The notes under the pieces are model-generated. The model saw only the letters and a program-made list of their open reading frames with translations, searched no databases and was not told the DNA's origin. Of a stretch of DNA of 21,151 nt, positions 1 through 7,205 are shown piece after piece. Each line of letters begins with the position of its first letter. Positions within the stretch are counted from its first letter, which is position 1. The translations under genes were made by a program, and so were the position numbers. The DNA is from an uncultured Candidatus Altimarinota bacterium. GTDB taxonomy: Bacteria; Patescibacteriota; Gracilibacteria; CAIRYL01. The DNA is taken from positions 1-21,151 of the forward strand of contig CAMZKZ010000053.1 in the NCBI GenBank assembly GCA_947311645.1, given 5' to 3'.

Positions 1-41
1 CATCTTTTACTATTAATCTAATCATATTTTTTAGTAATATA

Positions 42-89
42 TTGTATTTTTTTCCATACATATAATACCGTAATCGTATTAAAATACAA
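42..89. other. Nested inverted repeat downstream of dnaE
   Basis: A 9-bp perfect inverted repeat (TTGTATTTT at 42-50, AAAATACAA at 81-89) encloses a smaller 5-bp one (AATAC at 64-68, GTATT at 76-80). It lies in the 96 bp after dnaE, which hold no gene. Read on the plus strand it is followed by a T-run (ATTTTTT), so it could end a rightward transcript entering from outside the window. On the dnaE strand no U-run follows the stem, so it is not a convincing dnaE terminator. The region is very AT-rich and chance pairing is possible. Confidence 0.3.
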
Positions 90-96
90 ATATTTT

Positions 97-3000
97 TTAG
101 CTATTCTCTACAATCGCATTTACTTGTGCTACTAATTCATCTGTTTTTGTTACACTATGCCCCACTTTTACCGCTTGTCCTTTAAAAAAGAAAATAATCT
201 CTGTATCTCCAATAGATTTTTTTAAAAGAGATTTAAGATCTGCAAGTGCTTGAGAAGAAATAGTAATTGGTAAAAATATTTCCCATTGTTTTCTTTTTTC
301 TTCTTCTTTTCTTATTTTTTCTAACTCTTTCTCTTTCTGTACTTCTTTATTTATTTTTGATGCAAATGAGTCTTCTATAATTTTTCTTTTCTCTATACGA
401 CTTTCAGGAATTGCATTATCTACTATGCATGAATCCGTATTCTCTTCAGAATGGATTTTTTTATTTGCTGTATCGCGTATATTTTGAAATTTCTCTGCTT
501 TATTTCGTACCTCTTCTAATCGTGATTTTTTACATTCAAATACTGTCATTTGCCATTCACTATTTCTATTCGTTACTTCTCCTTCCAATTCTAAAAACCA
601 TTCTCCATCTAAACAGTCAGAAAATTTAGCATACATCTTTGGAAAAAATACAAGATCAAGCTTTCCTGATAAATCTTCTATTGATGCAATAGCCATAGTA
701 TCTCCAGACTTTGTAGTAAGTTTTTTTACAAAAGTAAGTAATCCCTGTGTTTTAATATTTTGCTCTCGACGCCCAGCCGTCTTTTTTAGGATTTTTGCTT
801 TTTCTGGAAGATCCGCAATAATAGTTCCAGATTTTTCTAAATACTCCTTCATCCCCTGCAATGGGTGCCCAGAAACATATAATCCCAACACTTCTTTTTC
901 AAGCATTAACTCTTGTGCTAATGATAATTTTTCTTCCAATTTTGGTTTTTTTAAGCGTAAATCTGCTGTTTCTACTTCTATATCAAACGATCCGAATAAA
1001 TCATCTTGTGCTTCATTTACCTCTGTTTTTGAGTCTTTTGTAAATTGTAAAATATCTTCAATATTACATAAAATTCTTTCTGTTTTTTCCATATGTACCA
1101 AAGCTCCTCCTTTCGCTAATGCCTCTAATGATTTTTTATTTATTACCTTTGGCCCACAACTTTCTAAAAATTCTACAAAATTAGAAAATCTATTATTTTT
1201 TCTTTTTCGTGCTTCAATAAGCTGACTCACTACATTTCCCCCAATCCCTTTTATAGCATTCAGTCCAAATCGAATAGTATTATTGTTTATTACGGAAAAA
1301 GAAAAATCACTTTCATCTACAGAGGGTGGAAGCACTGTAATTCCTAAACTTCGACATTCTTCAATATCTAAAATTACCCTATCCGTATTTTCAGCATCAC
1401 TCATTAATAATGCTGTCATAAATTCTACAGGATATCGTGCTTTTAAATATGCTGTTTGGTACGCAATCAATGCATAACATGCTGCATGAGATTTATTAAA
1501 TCCATACCCCGAAAACGGAACAATTACATCATCAAAAATATGCACTGCAAGTTTTTCCGTATGCCCATTTTTTATAGCTCCTTTTATAAATAAATCCCTT
1601 TGTGCAAGCAGTTCTGATTCAATTTTTTTCCCGATAGCCCTTCGTAATAAATCTGCTCCTCCTAAAGTAAATCCAGCAAAAACTTTTGCAATTTCTAAAA
1701 TTTGTTCTTGATATATAGCAATTCCAAATGTTTCTTCTAATATTGGTTTTAATATTTCTGCCGGATATTGAACCGTTTCAGGTTCATGCTTTCCGTTGAT
1801 ATAATCAGGAATAAAACGCATAGGACCTGGCCTATACAATGAAACCATGGCAATTAAATCTTCAAATCTCGAAGGTTTCAACTCTTTTAAATACCGTGTC
1901 ATACCTGCCGATTCCAATTGAAATACCCCCGTTGTAAATCCATCCGTTAAAAGCTTAAATGCTTTTTCATCAGCCATATCAATATCCAATATTTCAATAT
2001 CAATACCATGACGCTCTTTTGCAAGACGCATTGTATTTTCCAATATCGATAAATTTCGCAACCCCAAAAAATCCATTTTTAATAACCCAAGTTGTTCTAA
2101 TGGTTTTGCTTGAAATTGTGTAATAAGTGTATTTTCATCTTTTGGAGCAGGTTGCAGAGGACAATATTTTATAATAGGTTCTGGTGTAATCATTACCGCA
2201 CATGCATGCACAGAAATATGTCGAATATTCCCCTCCAATTTTAGTGCCGTTGAATAAATTTCATTCCATTCACTATTTTCCTGCAAGGCTTCTTGTAACT
2301 CAGTCGAATCATCTTTTGCAGCTTGTAATTTTGTTCCAGGTTTATCAGAAATAAGTTTTACTAAATTATTTGCTTCTGAAAATGGTAACCCATACACACG
2401 CGCTACATCTTTTATTGCTGCTCGTGCAGCCATTGTTCCAAAGGTTGCAACATTTGCGACCTTATCCCTTCCATATTTATTCCGCACATATTCCAGCACT
2501 TCTTCTCTTCCTGTATCCGCAAAATCAATATCAATATCAGGCATTGATATTCGCTCTGGATTTAAAAATCGTTCAAAAAATAAACCATATTGTAATGGAT
2601 TAATATCTGTAATTTCTAATAAATATGCAACAATTGCCCCTGCTGCAGACCCTCGACCTGGCCCTACTGCAATTGCATTATCTTTTGCCCATTGTACAAA
2701 ATCTCCAACAATAAGAAAATAGGCATTAAATCCCATGTCTCCAATAATTTTTAATTCATAATCGAGTCGTGCGATCAGCTCAGTAAAATCTTCTTCAGAT
2801 AAATCTGTTTCATTTCGAGAAATTGGAGAATTATCTACCTGTGCTATCACTTCTTGAAAATTTTCATCAGAAATATAGCACCCCCTATATTTTCCACCAA
2901 ATCGCTTTCTCAACCCTTCTTCACATAAAAATCGTAATAAATGTGCATCATCTGTAAAATTTGGAGTTACTTCCCATGTCGGAATTAAGTTTGTTGTAAA

Positions 3001-3843
3001 ATCAAATTCATACTGACATCTATTCGCAATCTGTTGAGCATTTTCAACAGCATGTGGAATATCAGAAAAATATTCCATCATTTGTTCTTCTGACCACAAC
3101 GATAAATCATGCTGTTTATACGAAATTCTATCCGTATCATTTTTCTGTAACGTATATTGCATACAAATTAATGTATCATGCACATCATTATCCTCAGCAT
3201 CTATATAACGAATATCATTTGTTACAACTGGTTGTATCTGTGTTTTTTCTACAATTTTTCTATAATTTTCTTGAAATATTTTTTCATTCTCTAGGTTTGG
3301 ACGCGGTGTTGTTTCTAAAAATAAATCTTCTGGTGCGAATATATTTTGATACGCAGTAATAAGTGTTTCTGCTTTGTCAGAAATATCATCAAAAGTATTA
3401 TATTCTAATAATGATGTAAGTTGTCCTCCACCTCTTGGAATAATTGCAATAAGATCTTTAGAGTATTTTTTTAAAATATCCATATCTATTCGTGCAACAT
3501 AATAAAACCCATCTTGAAAGGCAGTACTTACTAAGTGTAAAAGATTTTCATATCCAATATTATTTTTTGCAAGTAAAACAATTCTTTGTCTTTTTGAATC
3601 TTTTCCTACTTCTTTATCAAAACGACTTCGTGGTGCCATAAACATTTCACACCCAATAACAGGCTGAACACCTTCAGAAACACATGCTTTATAAAACTCT
3701 ATTGCTCCATGCATATTTGCCCTATCTGTGAGTGCAATATGTGTTTGCCCTGCTTTTTTTGCTGCTTTTGCTAACTCTTTTACACTCGGAAGTGCATCTA
3801 AAAATGAGTATTCGCTATGTGTATGAAGATGTGTAAATGCCAT
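97..3843 (-). CDS. dnaE: DNA polymerase III subunit alpha (DnaE type)
   Basis: Replicative DNA polymerase, 1,248 residues. The N-terminal PHP domain starts at once (HLHTHSEYS, H5/H7) and reaches about residue 230. The catalytic core follows, with GPGRGSAAGA (394-403), the two catalytic aspartates in MPDIDIDF (D438, D440) and the third in MDFLGL (D591). The finger and beta-binding regions contain ALKARYPVEF-like and FNKSHAACY motifs (783-808). A helix-hairpin-helix region lies near 860-910 and an OB fold at about 1033-1105. Positions 1107-1190 form a highly charged, probably coiled linker before a small C-terminal alpha/beta domain (about 1190-1245). In the PHP domain three histidines expected in nuclease-active PHP domains are arginine (R41, R87, R212), although E66 and D210 remain, so PHP proofreading is doubtful. 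The start is the ATG directly before the PHP motif. It lies 30 bp downstream of the methyltransferase gene and is probably co-transcribed with it. The stop is TAA. Confidence 0.97.
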   Translation of the reverse strand: MAFTHLHTHSEYSFLDALPSVKELAKAAKKAGQTHIALTDRANMHGAIEFYKACVSEGVQPVIGCEMFMAPRSRFDKEVGKDSKRQRIVLLAKNNIGYENLLHLVSTAFQDGFYYVARIDMDILKKYSKDLIAIIPRGGGQLTSLLEYNTFDDISDKAETLITAYQNIFAPEDLFLETTPRPNLENEKIFQENYRKIVEKTQIQPVVTNDIRYIDAEDNDVHDTLICMQYTLQKNDTDRISYKQHDLSLWSEEQMMEYFSDIPHAVENAQQIANRCQYEFDFTTNLIPTWEVTPNFTDDAHLLRFLCEEGLRKRFGGKYRGCYISDENFQEVIAQVDNSPISRNETDLSEEDFTELIARLDYELKIIGDMGFNAYFLIVGDFVQWAKDNAIAVGPGRGSAAGAIVAYLLEITDINPLQYGLFFERFLNPERISMPDIDIDFADTGREEVLEYVRNKYGRDKVANVATFGTMAARAAIKDVARVYGLPFSEANNLVKLISDKPGTKLQAAKDDSTELQEALQENSEWNEIYSTALKLEGNIRHISVHACAVMITPEPIIKYCPLQPAPKDENTLITQFQAKPLEQLGLLKMDFLGLRNLSILENTMRLAKERHGIDIEILDIDMADEKAFKLLTDGFTTGVFQLESAGMTRYLKELKPSRFEDLIAMVSLYRPGPMRFIPDYINGKHEPETVQYPAEILKPILEETFGIAIYQEQILEIAKVFAGFTLGGADLLRRAIGKKIESELLAQRDLFIKGAIKNGHTEKLAVHIFDDVIVPFSGYGFNKSHAACYALIAYQTAYLKARYPVEFMTALLMSDAENTDRVILDIEECRSLGITVLPPSVDESDFSFSVINNNTIRFGLNAIKGIGGNVVSQLIEARKRKNNRFSNFVEFLESCGPKVINKKSLEALAKGGALVHMEKTERILCNIEDILQFTKDSKTEVNEAQDDLFGSFDIEVETADLRLKKPKLEEKLSLAQELMLEKEVLGLYVSGHPLQGMKEYLEKSGTIIADLPEKAKILKKTAGRREQNIKTQGLLTFVKKLTTKSGDTMAIASIEDLSGKLDLVFFPKMYAKFSDCLDGEWFLELEGEVTNRNSEWQMTVFECKKSRLEEVRNKAEKFQNIRDTANKKIHSEENTDSCIVDNAIPESRIEKRKIIEDSFASKINKEVQKEKELEKIRKEEEKRKQWEIFLPITISSQALADLKSLLKKSIGDTEIIFFFKGQAVKVGHSVTKTDELVAQVNAIVENS

Positions 3844-3873
3844 TTTTTTTAATCTAAAAGTACAAATAGTATA

Positions 3874-4332
3874 CTACAGAGAACTCTTTTTCACCATCTC
3901 CCACATTCCTAAACTTCCTGCGATACTTACATTCATAGATTGCTTTCCTCCTTGCATAGGAATATATACTACACTATCACATAATGCTAACATTTCTTTT
4001 GAAACACCTGTAATTTCATTTCCCATAACAAGACATGCATTCTTTGGAAATATAAATTTTTCTAACGATATTGCATCTTCTGTTAACTCCATTGCAATAA
4101 GTGAATACCCTCTTTTTTTTAGGGTTTTTGCACACTCTATTGAATTTGAAAAATATGACCATGGTACAAAAATATCAGCATCAAGTGCTGTTTTAGAAAT
4201 TTCTTTATGTGGTGGTTTTGGAGTAAGTCCCGATAAAAAAATTTGTGAAATCCCTAAACTATCAGCAGTTCTAAAAAACGACCCCACATTCCACCCACTT
4301 CTAATATCTGGAAGAAAAACAGAAAAATTCAT
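3874..4332 (-). CDS. SpoU/TrmH-family RNA 2'-O-methyltransferase
   Basis: A compact 152-residue SPOUT methyltransferase consisting of the catalytic domain only. Motif 1 is DIRSGWNVGSFFRTAD (9-24, with N15 and R21). Motif 2 is LVMGNEITGVS (101-111, with E106). Motif 3 is YIPMQGGKQSMNVSIAGS (123-140, with S132 and N134). Motifs 2 and 3 form the trefoil knot that binds S-adenosylmethionine. Proteins of this family methylate ribose 2'-hydroxyls in tRNA or rRNA. The substrate cannot be read from the sequence, since both the TrmL (tRNA wobble base) and TrmH groups have short members. It lacks the N-terminal substrate-binding domain of RlmB-type enzymes. It is the first gene of a probable two-gene operon with dnaE and is divergent from the potassium channel gene. 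It is one of only two genes here ending in TAG. Confidence 0.9.
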   Translation of the reverse strand: MNFSVFLPDIRSGWNVGSFFRTADSLGISQIFLSGLTPKPPHKEISKTALDADIFVPWSYFSNSIECAKTLKKRGYSLIAMELTEDAISLEKFIFPKNACLVMGNEITGVSKEMLALCDSVVYIPMQGGKQSMNVSIAGSLGMWEMVKKSSL

Positions 4333-4336
4333 AATA

Positions 4337-4360
4337 CATCAAAAAAAATATACCTCCTTT
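4337..4360 (-). promoter_or_regulatory. Misplaced Shine-Dalgarno-like AAAGGAGGT before the methyltransferase gene
   Basis: On the minus strand AAAGGAGGTA occupies 4360-4351. The GGAGG core (4357-4353) is 20 nt from the methyltransferase ATG at 4332, too far for normal pairing. The nearest ATG (4339-4337, 13 nt from the core) is out of frame and opens a 12-codon reading frame that overlaps the methyltransferase start and ends in TAG. This is the only strong anti-16S-like motif I found near any start in the window. It could be chance. Confidence 0.25.
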
Positions 4361-4384
4361 ATAGTAATAATTTACCATATCCTA

Positions 4385-4393
4385 TGATATAAT
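4385..4393 (+). promoter_or_regulatory. Extended -10 promoter for the channel operon
   Basis: TGATATAAT is a perfect TATAAT hexamer (4388-4393) with the TG of an extended -10 element. No good -35 hexamer sits 16-18 bp upstream, which an extended -10 can tolerate. The predicted start of transcription is near 4400, giving a leader of about 19 nt before the ATG at 4419. The element lies in an 86-bp divergent intergenic region, so it is well placed to drive the plus-strand operon. Confidence 0.55.
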
Positions 4394-4418
4394 GAGTACA
4401 CAATATTATGAATAATAT

Positions 4419-5345
4419 ATGAATACACAAATACCATCAGTAAAAGAATTTCTTTTTATAACTCTTAACAACACCAAAGAAAGTGATCAAAAAAAATCGA
4501 GACTACAAAATCTTCTGAATCGCTTATTATATATCCTCATACTAGGAAATGTTTTATCTATGGTACTAGAAACCGTTTCGTATTTTCAAGAATATAGCAT
4601 ATATTTTACAATCTTTGAATATTTTTCTTTAGCTATATTTGCAGGAGAATATTTTGCGCGTATTTGGACATACAAATTACACAACACATATAAAAATATT
4701 TCATCATTTCTCTTTTCACCAATGATGATTTTTGATGCACTTGTGTTTACCCCTCATCTTGCTACTATTTTTTTTCCAAATATTATAGATTTACGAATTT
4801 TACGAATTATTCGAGTATTTCGTATTTTTCGATTATATAAATACTCTAATACTATTGATAAAATAACAGATATTATTATGCGTCATAAACGAGTACTGCT
4901 GAGTGCTTTTTCAGTTATTATGATGGGAGTAATTACAACTGCAACTCTTATGTATTTTGCAGAAAATAAGGCACAACCCGAGGTATTTTCAAGTATTCCA
5001 CAAGCTATGTATTGGTCTGTTATAACAATTTCTACTGTTGGATATGGAGATTTTTCACCGGTAACAGATCTTGGAAAATTTATCGCTATGCTTACGACAA
5101 TTTTTGGAGTTGCAATATATGCACTTCCTACTTCGATTTTAGGTGCAGCATTTTATGCAGAATTAATGTCTAAAGAATCGCACCTTCTCAATACACTAAA
5201 AAAAGAAAACAAAGAATTAGAATATTTATTGCATAATGCGAAAAGAGAAGCTCTAACACTTCGACAAAAACTAAAAAAAGAACGAGAAACCGAGAGGAAT
5301 ACACATGATTCGCAAAACTCATTCTTTAAAAAAATTTTTAAATAA
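4419..5345 (+). CDS. Voltage-gated-type potassium channel, six transmembrane segments
   Basis: An integral membrane protein of 308 residues with the classical Kv/KvAP architecture. Approximate segments are S1 (34-55), S2 (62-85), S3 (103-120), S4 (124-145), S5 (158-180), pore helix (193-205) and S6 (219-248). S4 carries arginines at three-residue spacing (R126, R129, R132, R135, R138), the voltage-sensor signature. The selectivity filter is TVGYGD (206-211), specific for potassium. The tail (about 250-295) is charged and heptad-like, probably a tetramerising coiled coil, with no RCK/TrkA-N domain. It is the first gene of a plus-strand run with the DsbA-like gene 41 bp downstream. The start is the first ATG after the extended -10, and there is no Shine-Dalgarno. 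A role in membrane potential or K+ homeostasis is inferred. Confidence 0.93.
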   Translation: MNTQIPSVKEFLFITLNNTKESDQKKSRLQNLLNRLLYILILGNVLSMVLETVSYFQEYSIYFTIFEYFSLAIFAGEYFARIWTYKLHNTYKNISSFLFSPMMIFDALVFTPHLATIFFPNIIDLRILRIIRVFRIFRLYKYSNTIDKITDIIMRHKRVLLSAFSVIMMGVITTATLMYFAENKAQPEVFSSIPQAMYWSVITISTVGYGDFSPVTDLGKFIAMLTTIFGVAIYALPTSILGAAFYAELMSKESHLLNTLKKENKELEYLLHNAKREALTLRQKLKKERETERNTHDSQNSFFKKIFK

Positions 5346-5349
5346 AACA

Positions 5350-5358
5350 TGATACACT
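5350..5358 (+). promoter_or_regulatory. Possible extended -10 before the DsbA-like gene
   Basis: TGATACACT (TG-n plus TACACT, four of six matches to TATAAT) sits right after the channel stop and 28 bp before the DsbA-like ATG. It resembles the TGATATAAT element upstream of the channel. No -35 is apparent. It could be a secondary promoter inside the operon or chance in AT-rich DNA. Confidence 0.25.
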
Positions 5359-5386
5359 GTTTACATAACACTCTAATACATATTTT

Positions 5387-6049
5387 ATGAGACCTTTTAT
5401 AATTCTAAGCACTGGTATTGGAATATTTATACTGGGAATACTTTCTGTATATGCAAGCAATACTTTTAATATCAAACAAAAAATAGAGACCTTTTTCTCT
5501 CCAGAAACGGTAGAAATACAAGAAGAGGAAAAAATAACAGATAAAACAATAGATACTTCTACACAATTTATCTTTTATTTCGATTTTTCGTGCCCATACT
5601 GTCGAGACTTTTTTACCAATACATATCTTCCACTTATTGAAGAATATTCAGGAAAAAATGTAGATTTTACACTTCTTCCGTATAGTACAAAAACTATTGG
5701 AAAAAGCTTTACACTTGCTACATATCTCACTTGTATAGAAAAAATTGATCCTACTAAAACATATGCATTTATATCTGCAGTATCTCTTACAGACGATATA
5801 CAAAACAAAGAAGAATTTGCAAAAAAAATAAATACACTTCTCTTTCCAACACACGAAACAACAGATTTTCTTTCATGCATACAAGATGAAGATGAATCGG
5901 CAAAACAAAAAGTATTAGATATTCGTACAGAAGCACGAGCAAAAGGTGTTATTGGAACTCCAACATTTTTTATTAATACACAAAAATTTGAACGAAATCA
6001 AAGCTATACAAAAGTATCTACAGCTCTTGAAAAAGTACTTTCTCAATAA
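5387..6049 (+). CDS. DsbA-like membrane-anchored thiol-disulfide oxidoreductase
   Basis: A 220-residue thioredoxin-fold protein of the DsbA/DsbG (Thioredoxin_4) type. An N-terminal hydrophobic segment (about 4-23) has no clear cleavage site and probably anchors it outside the cytoplasm. An acidic spacer (40-58) follows. The active site is FDFSCPYCRDFF, with the redox pair C69-P-Y-C72, and the cis-proline loop is GVIGTPTFF (T191-P192). Between them lies the helical insertion typical of DsbA relatives. Two further cysteines, C116 and C164, in that insertion may form a second, structural disulfide. Its likely role is oxidative folding of exported proteins. No DsbB or VKOR partner is in the window. 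It lies between the channel and aroB (gaps 41 and 21 bp). Confidence 0.88.
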   Translation: MRPFIILSTGIGIFILGILSVYASNTFNIKQKIETFFSPETVEIQEEEKITDKTIDTSTQFIFYFDFSCPYCRDFFTNTYLPLIEEYSGKNVDFTLLPYSTKTIGKSFTLATYLTCIEKIDPTKTYAFISAVSLTDDIQNKEEFAKKINTLLFPTHETTDFLSCIQDEDESAKQKVLDIRTEARAKGVIGTPTFFINTQKFERNQSYTKVSTALEKVLSQ

Positions 6050-6070
6050 TATCTTCTCTTCTTCTTTCCA

Positions 6071-7183
6071 ATGAAACACTCTATTGACTCTTTACAAATC
6101 ACTCTTCAAAAAGATACCACACAATACTCTATTGATTTTTTTACGGAAAATAACTATAAAGACCTTCATTCCACACTTATTGAAAAAATAAATAAGAGAA
6201 GTTGTATATTTATTACAGATGAAAATGTATATTCTCAAACATCATTTTTTCAAAATTCAGATATTATTAGTCCTCACGATAATAGAAATATTCTCGTTCT
6301 TCCTGCTGGAGAAGAAAATAAAACATGGGAGAGTATAGAAAAAATTTTAGATGCATGCTTTCACCATAACCTTGATAGATCTTCATGCCTTATTGCAATT
6401 GGAGGAGGTGTTATTGGAGACATGACAGGATTCGCATCTAGTATTTTTATGCGTGGAATTCCTTTTATACAAGTTCCAACAACTTTATTATCTATGGTAG
6501 ATTCAAGCGTTGGAGGAAAAACAGGAATTGATACCCCTCATGGAAAAAATTTAATTGGAGCATTTCATCAACCAGAACATGTGTTCTGTGCAAAACATTT
6601 TCTTTCAACTCTTCAATTTGTTGAAATACAAAATGGATTAAGCGAAATGATCAAACACGGAATACTCGGAAATAAAACACACTTTGAACACCTTGAAACT
6701 TTGCTCGCTACACATAGCCTCCTCTGCAAAGAAACGAAAAAACATGAAATTTCATCAGAAAAACATTCTCTTTTTTTACATGAAATTTTTACCCTTGTAC
6801 CAGAATCGATTCGTGTAAAAAAACATATTATCCAACAAGACGAAACCGAAGCATTTGGAGGTGTGCGTGGATTTTTAAACCTTGGCCATACCTATGGGCA
6901 CGCTATTGAACTCCTTTCAAACTTTCAAGTTCCACATGGTATTGGTGTTGCAAAAGGAATTATTTGTGCATTAGAGACTTCTCAAGAAAGAAATATATTT
7001 CATTCTCCTCTCGATGCACAACGCATTACCACAATATTCACAAATGCAAATATTCCAACTTCTCACTCTTTTTCAGCAGAACAAATTCACGCTGCAATGA
7101 AACATGATAAAAAGAAAAAAGATGGGAAAATTCAACTTATTCTTATAAAAGAAATTGGAGAAGTTACCTATCAATACTTATAA
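6071..7183 (+). CDS. aroB: 3-dehydroquinate synthase
   Basis: A 370-residue sugar-phosphate cyclase that converts DAHP to 3-dehydroquinate, step two of the shikimate pathway, using NAD+ and a divalent metal. The NAD-binding glycine loop is IAIGGGVIGDMTGF (108-121). Substrate-binding VPTTLLSMVDSSVGGKTGID (135-154) is intact. The three metal ligands are visible: E192 (SEMIKHG), H273 (LGHTYGHAIE) and H289 (PHGIGVAKG). A stretch at about 212-240, rich in Lys, His and Glu, looks like a small insertion relative to short family members. Paralogues making 2-deoxy-scyllo-inosose or valiolone share the fold, but the motifs fit AroB best. No other shikimate gene is nearby. It follows the DsbA-like gene by 21 bp and has no Shine-Dalgarno. 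Confidence 0.93.
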   Translation: MKHSIDSLQITLQKDTTQYSIDFFTENNYKDLHSTLIEKINKRSCIFITDENVYSQTSFFQNSDIISPHDNRNILVLPAGEENKTWESIEKILDACFHHNLDRSSCLIAIGGGVIGDMTGFASSIFMRGIPFIQVPTTLLSMVDSSVGGKTGIDTPHGKNLIGAFHQPEHVFCAKHFLSTLQFVEIQNGLSEMIKHGILGNKTHFEHLETLLATHSLLCKETKKHEISSEKHSLFLHEIFTLVPESIRVKKHIIQQDETEAFGGVRGFLNLGHTYGHAIELLSNFQVPHGIGVAKGIICALETSQERNIFHSPLDAQRITTIFTNANIPTSHSFSAEQIHAAMKHDKKKKDGKIQLILIKEIGEVTYQYL

Positions 7184-7205
7184 GTTATTTTTTCATCTGA
7201 GAGTT

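Noticed and set aside
42..89. Intrinsic terminator for dnaE
   Set aside because: The stem lacks a following U-run on the dnaE strand. Kept only as an inverted repeat.
7155..7205. TTG start for the O-antigen ligase-like gene, adding 17 residues
   Set aside because: It overlaps aroB, uses a rare start, and the ATG at 7206 begins directly at the first membrane segment.
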